A stretch of DNA of 64,000 nt from JAGRKR01 sp041397725 (GCA_041397725.1 JAWKVZ010000006.1:62001-126000), one strand, 5' to 3'. Positions 1 through 8,571 are shown, counted from the stretch's first letter. Made by a program: numbers and translations. The notes: generated by a model not told the origin, from the letters alone.

Positions 1-363
1 CGAGCGTCCGCGGTAGGGGGTGGCGACGGCGTGCACGATGAGCGCCTGCTTGCGACCGTAGAGCCCGTGCAGGAAGGGCATGTTGCCATTGAGGGCGAAG
101 AAGCCGTCGAGGGCGAGCCCGGCGCCCGGCCCGCTGCGCGGCAATGCCGCCTCGCCGCGCAGCCGAATGTAATCGGGATCACCGATCGGCGGCGCCAGCG
201 ACAAGCCGTCGAGCCCACCCCGCAGGATGACGACGAGCAGGCGCGGATCGCGCCCGGCGGCCAGCGCCGACACGTTCGGCAAGCCGGCCCAAAGCGCGAG
301 GGACGCGCCGCCGACGAGCATCTGGCGCCGTGTCACAAGTGAATGCGCGCGCGTTTCGGCCAT
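1..363 (-). CDS. DUF1501 family secreted protein, N-terminal part (runs off window)
   Basis: Reading the reverse strand from an ATG at 363 gives an open frame to the window edge (121 residues visible). It begins with basic residues and a short hydrophobic stretch (SLALWAGLPNVSALAAG, about residues 20-37), which looks like a twin-arginine-type export signal with TRRQM at 11-15. Next comes LLVVILRGGLDGLSLAPP, the usual opening of DUF1501 proteins, which are alkaline-phosphatase-fold proteins of unknown substrate. The gene lies 4 bases after the stop of the DUF1800 gene on the same strand. DUF1800/DUF1501 pairs are a known recurrent arrangement, and both products are thought to be exported. The C-terminus is outside the window. 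Confidence 0.85.
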   Translation of the reverse strand, partial: MAETRAHSLVTRRQMLVGGASLALWAGLPNVSALAAGRDPRLLVVILRGGLDGLSLAPPIGDPDYIRLRGEAALPRSGPGAGLALDGFFALNGNMPFLHGLYGRKQALIVHAVATPYRGRS

Positions 364-367
364 CGGT

Positions 368-1831
368 CTATCTCCGTTGGAACTCGGGGCTCATGAGGAG
401 CAACTCCAAGGCCTGGACGCGCGTTTCGGCGCGCGCGACGGCCTCACGCGTGCGGTCCGTCAAACCGCCCGCCAGAATGTCCGAGGCGGCCGAACGCGGA
501 TCGCTCCGCGGATTGGCCAGGCGCGCCATGCGCTCGGTGATGCGCAGGCGCTCGCGTAGCGCCGCCGGCGCCGCCCAGGCATTTTCGGCGTCGGGCCAAC
601 CTTTCGGCGACGGCGGCGACCAGAGCGGCTGGCCCAGCATGTTGGTGAGCCGCAGAACCTCCATGGGCTTCATGGGCAGCGCCAGGCCGCGAATGCCGGC
701 CACGAGGAAATCATAGGGCGGCAGCAGAACCACCGGCGGCCCGCCCCAGGCGCCGGACTGGCCGACGAGCGTGCGCGCGAGCGCCCCAAGATCGCCGTCG
801 CTCGCCTTGAAGACCTGCTCGAGGCGGCCGATGACGGCGGCCGATGCGCCGGAGCCGAGGAAGTGCCGGGCCAGCTTGCGGCAGACGTTGCGCGCCGTCG
901 CGGGATGGTGCGCCAGAAAGCGCAGGGCGGCGAGGCCGGCCTCCTCACCATGATCGGCGAAGCGCCGGCCGAGCAGCGTCACCGCGCCCGGCTCGTGCCA
1001 ATTCGGCTGGAAGCGGAAACGGCCGGCCTCCGCTCCGCCGCGTTGCAGGCCGGCGACCGTCCAGCCCGTGAGAATGCGCGCCAGCGCCGTGACATCGGAC
1101 TGGGTGTAGCCGCCGTCGACGCCGAGCGTGTGCAGCTCGAGAATCTCGCGTGCGAGGTTCTCGTTGAGGCCGCGCCGTCGCCGCTGGCCGGCGCGCGAGT
1201 TGGGGCCGATCGAGACGTGATTGTCGAGGTAGATAAGCATCGCCGGATGGCGGACGGCGGCGCGCAGCATGTCCTCGAAACGGCCGAGCACATGCGGCCT
1301 GATGACCTCGCGCTCGTAGGCGCCGACAATGCCGCGCAGCGGCCCCTTGATCGCCGAGACGCAGAAGTGGTTGGACCAGTGCATCACCAGCCGCTCGAGG
1401 TAGGGCCGGGTCGTCTCCACGGCGAGCGTGATGCGGGCCGCGGCCTCCGCCCGGAACGCGTCGCGCCGAAGCGGGCCTGGGCCGAGCGTCCTGTCCTGCG
1501 CGGCGGGAGGCTTCGGCGCAGATGCGGGGCCGCCATCCATGGGCATTCCCGGCGCCATCCGGGCCTCAGGCCTGGCGCGCGGCGGGCCTCCTGGCTGTTG
1601 CTGTGACGGATCGGCCATGCGCGCAAGGCGCACGCGCTGGCGCGCCAGCATGTCGGCGGTCAGCGTGACGTCGCTCGCCACCAGGGCCGCTGCGGCGGGC
1701 AGGGCGGGCGGCGGGCCGTCGAGCGCCGCCAGAAGATGGCCGCGCGGATCCCTGGCGACCGCACGGATCTCCTCGGCGCGCGCTCCTAGTCCGAAGCGGC
1801 GAACGGCGATGAACGCCTCACGCATCGTCAT
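368..1831 (-). CDS. DUF1800 family protein
   Basis: This 487-residue protein matches the DUF1800 family, whose biochemical role is unknown. The family-typical pattern is visible: an N-terminal FIAVRRFGLGARAEEI segment, MHWSNHFCVS near residue 150, then LNENLAREILELHTLGVDGGYTQ near 230 and a C-terminal LARHFLGSGA segment. Residues 70-115 are rich in proline, alanine and methionine, probably a flexible linker. The ATG at 1831 follows an AGGGGG ribosome-binding sequence. The gene is followed after 4 bases by a DUF1501 gene, so the two are almost certainly co-transcribed. No catalytic function can be assigned. Confidence 0.88.
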   Translation of the reverse strand: MTMREAFIAVRRFGLGARAEEIRAVARDPRGHLLAALDGPPPALPAAAALVASDVTLTADMLARQRVRLARMADPSQQQPGGPPRARPEARMAPGMPMDGGPASAPKPPAAQDRTLGPGPLRRDAFRAEAAARITLAVETTRPYLERLVMHWSNHFCVSAIKGPLRGIVGAYEREVIRPHVLGRFEDMLRAAVRHPAMLIYLDNHVSIGPNSRAGQRRRRGLNENLAREILELHTLGVDGGYTQSDVTALARILTGWTVAGLQRGGAEAGRFRFQPNWHEPGAVTLLGRRFADHGEEAGLAALRFLAHHPATARNVCRKLARHFLGSGASAAVIGRLEQVFKASDGDLGALARTLVGQSGAWGGPPVVLLPPYDFLVAGIRGLALPMKPMEVLRLTNMLGQPLWSPPSPKGWPDAENAWAAPAALRERLRITERMARLANPRSDPRSAASDILAGGLTDRTREAVARAETRVQALELLLMSPEFQRR

Positions 1832-2214
1832 GTGTCAGCCCCCTGCGACATCCTCACCCCATCGCCAGCATGAGCGGGCTGAGCGAGCCAGACCCGCGCC
1901 TGTCCATTGAACGACGCAAATGCCGTCGATCCGTCGCCACTGCATATCCGACAGTGAACGGATATTGCGGCGGAGCGGTGGCCTGAGCCGCGCACGTGCT
2001 GTATGCCATGGTGGAAACGCGGCGCACGCTTGCCGGCCCGACCGGGACGGCTAGGGTACGATCGGTCGCGGCGGAACTGCTCGGAGCACGCCTCGAGACC
2101 CGAGCGTCCCTCGCGCCCGGCCCCACTTCGAGAGCGTGAAGGCGATTCCGTCGAAGTCGATGACGCTCTAATGTGCAGAACCGTTGATTGGCGCCCTAGC
2201 TGAAGGATCAGGAC
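1832..2214. other. Intergenic region between divergent genes
   Basis: This 383-base stretch separates the reverse-strand DUF1800 gene from the forward-strand stress protein gene, so it should hold both promoters. Open frames here have no recognisable products. An AAGGATCAGGAC ribosome-binding region sits just before the stress-protein start. I see no clear hairpin, repeat or operator. Confidence 0.5.
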
Positions 2215-3090
2215 ATGTCCACTTCCCCTACCTCTGGCAACGCCGCAGTGTCGGGTTGGATGGACCTTCTGGTCTATGCTCCGGCCGGCGCCGTGAGCCC
2301 GCCGGATGCCACGCTGCGCTATGCCGCGCGCCTTGCCACGCAAGCGCGCGCGCACCTCACCGCCATCTCCTTCGCCTTCGAGATGCCGGCCACGTTCTCG
2401 CTCTACAGCCGCTCGGCTGACGGCAAAGTGGCGGCCACGCGCAACCAGGAGCTGGAGGCGGCCGCCGATCGGGTTCTGGCGCATGCCCGCACGCTGATCA
2501 CGCCGACGGTCTCCAATTTCAACGTCGTCAAAGAGACGTGCGCCTTGCCAGATGCCGGACAGATCCTGGTCAATCACGGACGCCTTTACGACGTCGTCGT
2601 CATGCCGAACCGCACCGACAAGGATGAATTCGAGATCGACCTGCTCGAGGCTGTCCTGTTTGGAACGGGACACCCGGCATTGCTGGTGCCGGAGCCGAGC
2701 ACGCGCGAGTTCGGGTTCGAGCGTATCGTCGTCGGCTGGGACCACAGCAGGGCGGCCGCCCGAGCGGCCGCCGACGCGCTGCCCTTGCTGCGTCACGCCA
2801 AGAAGGTGGACGTCGTCATGGTGACCGAGGAGAAGATCTGGCCCTCGCACCTGTCGGGCGTCGAGTTCGCCCGCTATCTGTCCCGTCACGGCGTCAATGT
2901 CTCGCTGTCGGAGCAGAGTCGGCGGGGTGAATCGATCTCCGCGACGCTGATCGCCGAGGCGCAGACGCTGGGCGCCGATCTGCTCGTCATCGGTGGCTTC
3001 GGCCACTCCCGCCTGCGCGACTTCGTGCTCGGCGGCACCACCAAGGACGTGCTCGCGGGTGCACCCGTGCCCGTTTTCCTGTCGCATTGA
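2215..3090 (+). CDS. Universal stress protein (UspA family)
   Basis: The 291-residue product has the double-length Usp layout. The N-terminal half (about 15-155) is a degenerate Usp fold starting MDLLVYAPAG. The C-terminal half (about 160-291) starts ERIVVGWDHS and ends with the canonical nucleotide-binding signature GADLLVIGGFGHSRLRDFVL followed by GGTTKDVL. Such proteins bind ATP or AMP and act in the cytoplasm during stress, with no single reaction. An AAGGATCAGG sequence precedes the ATG. The downstream hydrolase starts 53 bases after the stop, so the two may share a transcript. Confidence 0.9.
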   Translation: MSTSPTSGNAAVSGWMDLLVYAPAGAVSPPDATLRYAARLATQARAHLTAISFAFEMPATFSLYSRSADGKVAATRNQELEAAADRVLAHARTLITPTVSNFNVVKETCALPDAGQILVNHGRLYDVVVMPNRTDKDEFEIDLLEAVLFGTGHPALLVPEPSTREFGFERIVVGWDHSRAAARAAADALPLLRHAKKVDVVMVTEEKIWPSHLSGVEFARYLSRHGVNVSLSEQSRRGESISATLIAEAQTLGADLLVIGGFGHSRLRDFVLGGTTKDVLAGAPVPVFLSH

Positions 3091-3143
3091 GCCCGCAGCC
3101 GCCGCCTTCACCTCGAGCCACATCCACGGCCAGGAGCCGAGCC

Positions 3144-4070
3144 ATGTCGTCACACACCCTGCCCTTCCCGCGACTGATCCGTCTGGTCGCCTTGGTGCTG
3201 CTCATCGGCGGGTTTTCGGCCGCTGCCTCAGCCGAGCCCAGGATCGTGTCGGAGAAGCCGCTCGGCAGCCGTTTCGAGCTGAGTGTGCCGGTCGGCGAGG
3301 CCGGCGCCGGAAAGACCCTGCGCGTCCTCGGCTACAAGCCGTCGCGCTACACGCCGAGCTCGCCCGTCCTGATCGTGCTCCACGGCACCACGCGCAAACC
3401 GGGCCCCTACCTCACGGCCTGGCTGGCACGCGCCGAGCAATACGGCGCGCTGCTGCTCGTACCGGAGTTCAGCAAGGCGGACTGGCCGGGCTCTCGCGGC
3501 TACAACCTCGGCAACATGCGCACGAAGGACGGCAAGGCCCTGCCGCGCGAGGCCTGGAGCTTCACCGCGATCGAGACGCTGTTCGATGCCGCGAAGGGGC
3601 TCTTCAAGAGCGACGCCCAGACCTATTACCTCTTCGGTCACTCGGCCGGCTCCCAGTTCGTGCACCGCTTCATGCTCCTGACCGGCGGCCCGCGCGTCAA
3701 GGCGGCCGTCGCCGCCAACGCCGGCTGGTACACGATGCCACGCGAGAGCGAGCGCTACCCCTATGGCCTCGGCGGCTTCGCGTACGACAAGCAGGCCTTG
3801 ATCAAGGCCTTCGCCCATCGCCTCGTCATCCTGCTCGGAGATGCCGACATCGATACCGCCGCCAAGGATCTCCGCCGCTCGCCCGAGGCCCTGGCGCAGG
3901 GACCGCACCGGCTGTCGCGTGGCAAGCATTTCTTCGACGCGGCTGCGGCGGAAGCCAAGCGCCTGGGTGTGCCGTTCGCCTGGGAGCTGAAGACCGTGCG
4001 CGGCATCGGCCATTCGGGCAACGGCATGGCGCCGGCTGCCGCCCGCGCCCTGCTGAGGAAGCCCGATTGA
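3144..4070 (+). CDS. Secreted alpha/beta hydrolase (PHB-depolymerase/LpqC-like)
   Basis: The start at 3144 is chosen over an upstream in-frame one (3087, overlapping the previous gene) because AGGAG lies 6 bases before it and it places a clean signal peptide first (hydrophobic LIRLVALVLLIGGFSAAASA, ending near residue 30). The 308-residue protein has the alpha/beta-hydrolase features VLIVLHGTTR (oxyanion-hole region, about 75) and GHSAG (nucleophile elbow, about 168). A GDADID segment and GIGHSGN near the C-terminus are candidates for the catalytic Asp and His. It is probably a periplasmic esterase. The substrate is unknown. Confidence 0.82.
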   Translation: MSSHTLPFPRLIRLVALVLLIGGFSAAASAEPRIVSEKPLGSRFELSVPVGEAGAGKTLRVLGYKPSRYTPSSPVLIVLHGTTRKPGPYLTAWLARAEQYGALLLVPEFSKADWPGSRGYNLGNMRTKDGKALPREAWSFTAIETLFDAAKGLFKSDAQTYYLFGHSAGSQFVHRFMLLTGGPRVKAAVAANAGWYTMPRESERYPYGLGGFAYDKQALIKAFAHRLVILLGDADIDTAAKDLRRSPEALAQGPHRLSRGKHFFDAAAAEAKRLGVPFAWELKTVRGIGHSGNGMAPAAARALLRKPD

Positions 4071-4092
4071 GCAACCGCAACCCCGTTCACCA

Positions 4093-4107
4093 TTAACGCT
4101 GCGTTAA
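4093..4107 (+). promoter_or_regulatory. CtrA-like box upstream of the amidase gene
   Basis: The bases TTAACGCTGCGTTAA form a perfect TTAA-N7-TTAA site, followed by C, so it also fits the fuller TTAA-N7-TTAAC form bound by the alphaproteobacterial cell-cycle regulator CtrA. TTAA is rare in this GC-rich window. The box lies about 117 bases before the amidase start, in the only intergenic space upstream of that gene. Binding is inferred, not shown. Confidence 0.55.
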
Positions 4108-4223
4108 CACCGGCTCTCCATAACTGTGCCCCGTGGCGTCCCGCAAAACGCCATCATTGTCTGTCACAGGTACGACTGCCCGCTTGCTGAGTGTGTACGA
4201 GCGTAGAGACGGGGGTCCAACGC

Positions 4224-5498
4224 ATGAGATCGGGGTGCTACCGGCGTCTGGTGGCGTTGACGGGGCTGCTGTTCGCCTTGGCAACGACCGGGACGGCTTT
4301 GCTGTCTCCGACGCCGGCCCAGGCTGCCACGCAGATCGGCGACCGCAGTGCGCCACCGCAGGGCACGCGCACCACCCGCTTCGTGGCCATCGTCGAGAAG
4401 CCCTCGACGTTCAAGGTTTTCACCATCGCGAACCCCTACCGCGTCATCGTCGATCTGCCCGCGACCCGGCTGCAGCTTCCCAACATCGCCAGCGGCGGCG
4501 GCGGCCTCGTCACGTCGTCGCAAGGCGGCCTGCTGGCGGCTGGTAAGACGCGGATCGTCATCAAGGTGGCGAAGCCCGTCGTGGTCAGCAACTCCATCAT
4601 GGAGCCCGGCAAGGACGGCCAACCCGCCCGCCTGGTGCTCGAGCTGACCCCCGTCGACGCCAAGACCTTCATGGCCGGCCAGACCATGCGGCTGCTGCGC
4701 GCACCCCGGACCCGGGAGAGCGCCGCCGCCGCACCCAAGCCGAGCGTGACCAAGGCCTCGCTCACCACGCGCGCCCTGAAGCCCCAGAAGAAGCCGGTCA
4801 TCGTCATCGATCCCGGACACGGCGGCCATGACTCCGGCGCCGTACATCACGGCGTCGTCGAGAAGCAGGTCGTGCTCGCCTTCAGCCTGCATCTGCGAGA
4901 TCTTCTCAAGTCGAGCGGCCGCTATACCGTCCTCATGACGCGCGACACCGACAAGTTCGTGCCGCTGGACGAGCGGCGCGAGTTCGCGCGCCGGCACGGC
5001 GCCGACCTGTTCATCGCGGTCCACGCGGATTCCTTTCCCCGGCGCAATGTGCGCGGCGCCACCGTCTACACGCTGCGCGAGCGCGTGCACGATGCCCTCG
5101 CCCGTTCCATGAAGCGCCGCCGCTCCGCCGTGCCCCACGACGGCATCGAGATGGGCGCCATCAAGGAGATCGAAGGCGACACCGACACGCTCGACCGCAT
5201 CCTCAGGGATCTCGAAAAGCGCGAGAGTGGCTCGACCAAGGCCCGCAACAGCATGTTCGCCCAATCGGTCATCGACAGGATGGGCGAGACGACCATGATG
5301 AAGGACGACCCACACCGCGAGGCGGCATTCCGCGTCCTCAAGACGGCGCAGGTGCCGTCGGTGCTGATCGAGCTCGCCTACGTCACCAACAAGGCCGACG
5401 CCCAGCTTCTCCGCTCGGAGGAGTGGAAGAAGAAGGTCGCGACGTCCATCACGCGGGCGGTCCACCACTACTTCCGCCTGTCGCAACTGCCTCTCTGA
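4224..5498 (+). CDS. amiC: Periplasmic N-acetylmuramoyl-L-alanine amidase (AMIN + Amidase_3)
   Basis: This enzyme cleaves the amide bond between N-acetylmuramic acid and the peptide stem, splitting septal peptidoglycan during cell separation. The ATG at 4224 (GGGGGT just upstream) gives a signal peptide ending near AQA; an ATG at 4191 would add 11 residues before it. Residues about 45-165 form an AMIN domain (RFVAIVEKPSTFKVF, NPYRVIVDLPATR). Residues about 190-424 form the zinc amidase, with VIVIDPGHGGHDSGA (zinc His), VEKQVVLAF (Glu), LFIAVHADS (His) and VLIELAYVTN (catalytic Glu). A CtrA-like box precedes the gene and a strong terminator follows it. Confidence 0.93.
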   Translation: MRSGCYRRLVALTGLLFALATTGTALLSPTPAQAATQIGDRSAPPQGTRTTRFVAIVEKPSTFKVFTIANPYRVIVDLPATRLQLPNIASGGGGLVTSSQGGLLAAGKTRIVIKVAKPVVVSNSIMEPGKDGQPARLVLELTPVDAKTFMAGQTMRLLRAPRTRESAAAAPKPSVTKASLTTRALKPQKKPVIVIDPGHGGHDSGAVHHGVVEKQVVLAFSLHLRDLLKSSGRYTVLMTRDTDKFVPLDERREFARRHGADLFIAVHADSFPRRNVRGATVYTLRERVHDALARSMKRRRSAVPHDGIEMGAIKEIEGDTDTLDRILRDLEKRESGSTKARNSMFAQSVIDRMGETTMMKDDPHREAAFRVLKTAQVPSVLIELAYVTNKADAQLLRSEEWKKKVATSITRAVHHYFRLSQLPL

Positions 5499-5566
5499 AA
5501 CAAGACCTGCGTGCGATTGAGACGGCGGTGGCTCGCGCGGCCGTCGCAGCGCCCCCGCACGCGCAA

Positions 5567-5606
5567 AAAAATCGAGGCCGGTCATGCTGGACCGGCCTCG
5601 ATTTTT
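5567..5606. terminator. Bidirectional rho-independent terminator
   Basis: A perfect 17-base-pair stem (5567-5583 with 5590-5606) encloses a 6-base loop. The stem core is GC-rich (CGAGGCCGGTC) and its outer end is A/T, giving a T-run on both strands: five Ts forward and seven on the reverse strand. It lies 69 bases after the amidase stop and 35 bases below the stop of the convergent small ORF, so it can end both transcripts. Confidence 0.88.
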
Positions 5607-5640
5607 GCGTCTGGCCGAACTCTGTCCGGCTATGCGTCAC

Positions 5641-5784
5641 TCAAGGTCTACTCGGAGGATACAGAATGCTGTTACGCCAGAGCAGCACCAGGAACCGCAA
5701 CGGATCGAAGCGAAACGCGAGCCGCGCGCTTTGCCTCGATGCGAAGGGGTCTAGCAAGTACCGGTCTAGGAGGCGCTGCAGCAT
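5641..5784 (-). CDS. Putative small protein (47 residues), unknown function
   Basis: From an ATG at 5784 the reverse strand encodes 47 residues, starting MLQRLLDRYLLDPFASR and rich in Arg, Leu and aromatic residues. The centre (FDPLRFLVLLWRNSIL) is amphipathic to hydrophobic and could be membrane-associated. The case for a real gene is the near-perfect ribosome-binding site AAGGAG 6 bases before the ATG, and the reverse-strand terminator just past the stop. A longer frame continues upstream but its sequence looks random. I do not recognise the family. A CtrA-like box lies 385 bases upstream. Confidence 0.45.
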   Translation of the reverse strand: MLQRLLDRYLLDPFASRQSARLAFRFDPLRFLVLLWRNSILYPPSRP

Positions 5785-6208
5785 GTGCCACTCCTTCTTC
5801 TCGGGTTGCCCCGCACTCCTTTCGTGATGCCATGACCCCGAACGACTCGCGCAGCTCCGAAGCCCTGGCGGCCGCTGTTGGGCCGCAGGCATCCGAGCTG
5901 TTCGCCATGTCCGAGGGGAATGCGGGAAGGATGGACAGGTACGCCTGGAGTGCGCGTCGCTTCGCCTGTCGTGCCCGAGGGTGCCGCCCTGTCCCGGCCC
6001 ACCCTGCGCAATGCCCGACCGCTTCACGCGTCATCTGCGGTCACCTCGTCCGGTGCACACCGCATCAGTCTCCCGTGTCTGCTCCGCGCACGAGACCATC
6101 GAGACCCGAACGTGCGGCCTCGACGGGACGGTGTCGCCACCATCCCGACCCACACTTAGGTGATTCGGTTAACGAGTTGTTAAAGCTTTCGCAGCGGGCC
6201 CTGCCCGC
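5785..6208. other. Intergenic region downstream of rpoH
   Basis: These 424 bases separate the rpoH stop from the small ORF on the same strand. They hold the small ORF's ribosome-binding site at the low-coordinate end, a CtrA-like box at 6169-6183 with a GATTC (GANTC methylation-type) site at 6162-6166, and half of a palindrome that overlaps the rpoH stop. No convincing gene is seen in between. Confidence 0.5.
6169..6183 (-). promoter_or_regulatory. CtrA-like box
   Basis: On the reverse strand the site reads TTAACAACTCGTTAA followed by C, a full TTAA-N7-TTAAC match to the CtrA recognition sequence. A GATTC site, the CcrM methylation pattern GANTC, lies 2 bases away. It is between the rpoH stop and the small ORF at 5641-5784, so the small gene is its most likely target. 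This is inference from sequence only. Confidence 0.5.
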
Positions 6209-6220
6209 CTAGGCGGGCAG
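6201..6220. repeat. Perfect 20-base palindrome over the rpoH stop codon
   Basis: CTGCCCGCCT and AGGCGGGCAG are exact reverse complements with no spacer, and the rpoH stop codon is in the centre. It could fold as a GC-rich hairpin at the end of the rpoH message. There is no adjacent T-run on the reverse strand, so a standard terminator is not supported. Confidence 0.5.
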
Positions 6221-7099
6221 AGCGCCCTCCCCCGCCAGGGCGGCCTTCCTGACCGCCTTCTGCACCTTCTCGAAGGCGCGGACCTCGATCTGGCGGATGC
6301 GCTCGCGACTGACGCCGAACTCCGCCGAGAGATCCTCGAGCGTCGCCGGGTCATCGGCCAGACGGCGGGCCTCGAAGATCCGCTTTTCGCGGTCGTTGAG
6401 CGTCTCGAGCGCCGTCTTGAGGTAAGACCGGCGCCGGTCGCTCTCCTCGCTCTCGGCAAGGCGCGTCTCCTGGCTGGCGCTGTCGTCGACCAGCCAATCC
6501 TGCCACTCACCGCTTTCGGCGTCGTTCCGAACGGGCGCATTGAGCGAGGCGTCGCCGGCCAGACGGCGGTTCATGGAGACGACGTCCTGCTCGGGCACGC
6601 CGAGCTTGGTGGCGATCTGCTTCACCTGCTCAGGCTTGAGGTCGCCCTCCTCGAGCGCCTGCATCTGGCCCTTCACGCGGCGCAGGTTGAAGAACAGCTT
6701 CTTCTGAGCCGCGGTGGTGCCCATCTTCACGAGGCTCCACGAACGCAGGATGTATTCCTGGATCGAGGCGCGGATCCACCACATGGCATAGGTCGCGAGC
6801 CGGAAGCCCTTGTCGGGATCGAAGCGCTTGACCGCCTGCATGAGACCGACGTTGCCCTCCGAAATCACCTCGCCAATCGGCAGGCCATAGCCCCGATAGC
6901 CGATGGCGATGCGCGCCACCAGCCTCAGGTGCGAGGTGACGAGCTTGTGTGCCGCATCGGGGTCCTCGTGCTCGCGCCAAGCTTTGGCGAGCATGTACTC
7001 CTCGTTGGGCTCCAGCATGGGAAATTGCCGGATCTCCGCGAGATAGCGCGCGAGTCCGCCCGAGCCGCCGGCGATCGTTGGCAGTGATTTTGATGTCAT
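6209..7099 (-). CDS. rpoH: RNA polymerase sigma-32-type factor RpoH
   Basis: The 296-residue protein is a group 3 sigma factor of the heat-shock type, directing RNA polymerase to stress promoters. Sigma region 2 is clear (LVTSHLRLVARIA, then GEVISEGNVGLMQAVKRFDP and RLATYAMWWIRASIQEYIL). It is followed by the RpoH-specific box AAQKKLFFNLRRVK (about 130-143). Region 4 carries ETLNDREKRIFEARRL and the helix-turn-helix TLEDLSAEFGVSRERIRQIE. The ATG at 7099 gives normal RpoH length; a start at 7252 would add an unrelated tail. Alphaproteobacteria often carry more than one rpoH, and which copy this is cannot be told here. Confidence 0.93.
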   Translation of the reverse strand: MTSKSLPTIAGGSGGLARYLAEIRQFPMLEPNEEYMLAKAWREHEDPDAAHKLVTSHLRLVARIAIGYRGYGLPIGEVISEGNVGLMQAVKRFDPDKGFRLATYAMWWIRASIQEYILRSWSLVKMGTTAAQKKLFFNLRRVKGQMQALEEGDLKPEQVKQIATKLGVPEQDVVSMNRRLAGDASLNAPVRNDAESGEWQDWLVDDSASQETRLAESEESDRRRSYLKTALETLNDREKRIFEARRLADDPATLEDLSAEFGVSRERIRQIEVRAFEKVQKAVRKAALAGEGALPA

Positions 7100-7320
7100 C
7101 TTCGCGACTGGCCGAGGGCATGACCCCCGGGGATGCTCCGTGTGGCCTCGTCGATTGCCGTGAGTCTGGCAATAACAGTGTCGACAATAAGGCAAACACA
7201 AAAGACGGCCGTTGGCAATAGCCAATCGCCCGCCGAGCCGATCATGAGTCACTTATGGTCGCTCGGCTGCAATGCTGTCAAGGGCATTGTCACAGGGGCG
7301 GCCGACCGGGCCGTCGCACC

Positions 7321-8415
7321 TCAATCCCCGGCTGCCGCCGACGAGCGGCGCCGACGCCTGGCAGGTTGCGCATCGGCTGTGAGCTTGCCGCCGACGCGAA
7401 CCTTCTTGGCCAGCCAGGGCAGGGTCGTGAAGACCTGCCGAAGGTAGATGGTCTCCAGCGCCTCGATTGCCGCCGCCGCGATCCGCTCGGCCACCACCAG
7501 GCCCTCGTCCTTGCGCGCCACGAGCTTGATGTGCCGGAAGAGCGGCGGCCCGGACATCGGCAGGCAGCGCACGTTGCTGGCGCCGCCGGCGCCCTTCAGG
7601 AAGGCGAGCGGCGTGGCGATGGTCCAGCCGAGGCCGGCATCGACCATGGAGATCACGGCGTCGATGGTGTCGAGCTGGAACCGTCGCGGCGCCGCGACCC
7701 GGCTGGCCTCCAGGTGGCGCTCGATCTGCTCGGCGATGTAGAGGTGGCGGCCATAGCGCACGAAGTCCATGGACGCGGCGAGCTGGCGCAGGGAGCCGAC
7801 CGGACCGACCAGGGAGGCCGGCACGATCAGGAAGTAGGGCTCGGCGAGCAGCGGCACGACCTTCAGGTCTTCCGGCACCGGCGCCACGTCCGTGGTGATG
7901 ATGAAATCCACGCGCCGCTCGACCAGCCCGGCGATCGAGGTCTCGTGCGGACCGGAGGACACGCGCCATTCCGCCGCGATGTTGCGCAGGCGGTTGACGA
8001 GATGGGGACCGAGCATCGTCGCAAAGGAATCCACCACGCCGATGCGCAGGGCCGGCAACGGCGCCTCGTCGAAGTAGTCCAGCGCGCGCTGCAAGGCTCG
8101 CGCGCGATCCACCAGGGCCAGCGCATGCTTCATGACCGTGGCGCCGGCGAGGGTGAGGGCGGGCGGCCGCACCGCACGATCCAGCAGCGCCGCGCCAACG
8201 GCGTTCTCGAGCGCAATGATGGTCTGCGACACCGCCGATTGCGTCAGGCCGAGGCGGCGGGCGGCGCGGGTCATACTGCCGGCATCGACGACGGTGACAA
8301 AGACCTCGAGCGAGCGGATGTTGAGGTTGAGCTCGCCCGCCCCGCTGGCGCGCACCTTCTCCGGCGCGCCATCTGCATCGCCGCTCCGTCGCGCTCGCGG
8401 TGTCACGTCTCGCAT
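7321..8415 (-). CDS. LysR-family transcriptional regulator
   Basis: The protein has an N-terminal winged helix-turn-helix (NIRSLEVFVTVVDAGSMTRA, then ARRLGLTQSAVSQTIIALE) and a C-terminal periplasmic-binding-like effector domain (about 120-335). With the ATG at 8415 it has 364 residues. The first 30 or so are a poorly conserved, basic extension, so a later non-ATG start is possible. The C-terminal tail is also arginine-rich. It is divergent from the MmgE/PrpD gene at 8572, the classic position for a LysR regulator of its neighbour. The intervening 156 bases probably contain its operator. Confidence 0.88.
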   Translation of the reverse strand: MRDVTPRARRSGDADGAPEKVRASGAGELNLNIRSLEVFVTVVDAGSMTRAARRLGLTQSAVSQTIIALENAVGAALLDRAVRPPALTLAGATVMKHALALVDRARALQRALDYFDEAPLPALRIGVVDSFATMLGPHLVNRLRNIAAEWRVSSGPHETSIAGLVERRVDFIITTDVAPVPEDLKVVPLLAEPYFLIVPASLVGPVGSLRQLAASMDFVRYGRHLYIAEQIERHLEASRVAAPRRFQLDTIDAVISMVDAGLGWTIATPLAFLKGAGGASNVRCLPMSGPPLFRHIKLVARKDEGLVVAERIAAAAIEALETIYLRQVFTTLPWLAKKVRVGGKLTADAQPARRRRRSSAAAGD

Positions 8416-8571
8416 CTTATGCGCCTTCGCATTCTCTCGTGCTCGAGCGGCGATCACCAGACCGACGCGGATCGAGACGCGCGCCCGCCGGGACTTCCAC
8501 CTGCCGACAATCCCTTCTAGCATCGCATAACGGCACTCGGGAGCGCACCCCGCCTATGGGAGAATTCGGTC

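Noticed and set aside
1828..3153. 441-codon reverse frame opposite the universal stress protein
   Set aside because: The forward strand has the Usp signature and a ribosome-binding site. The reverse frame is Arg/Gly/Asp-rich noise.
6201..6220. Palindrome over the rpoH stop as a rho-independent terminator
   Set aside because: No T-run follows on the reverse strand, so it is listed only as a palindrome.
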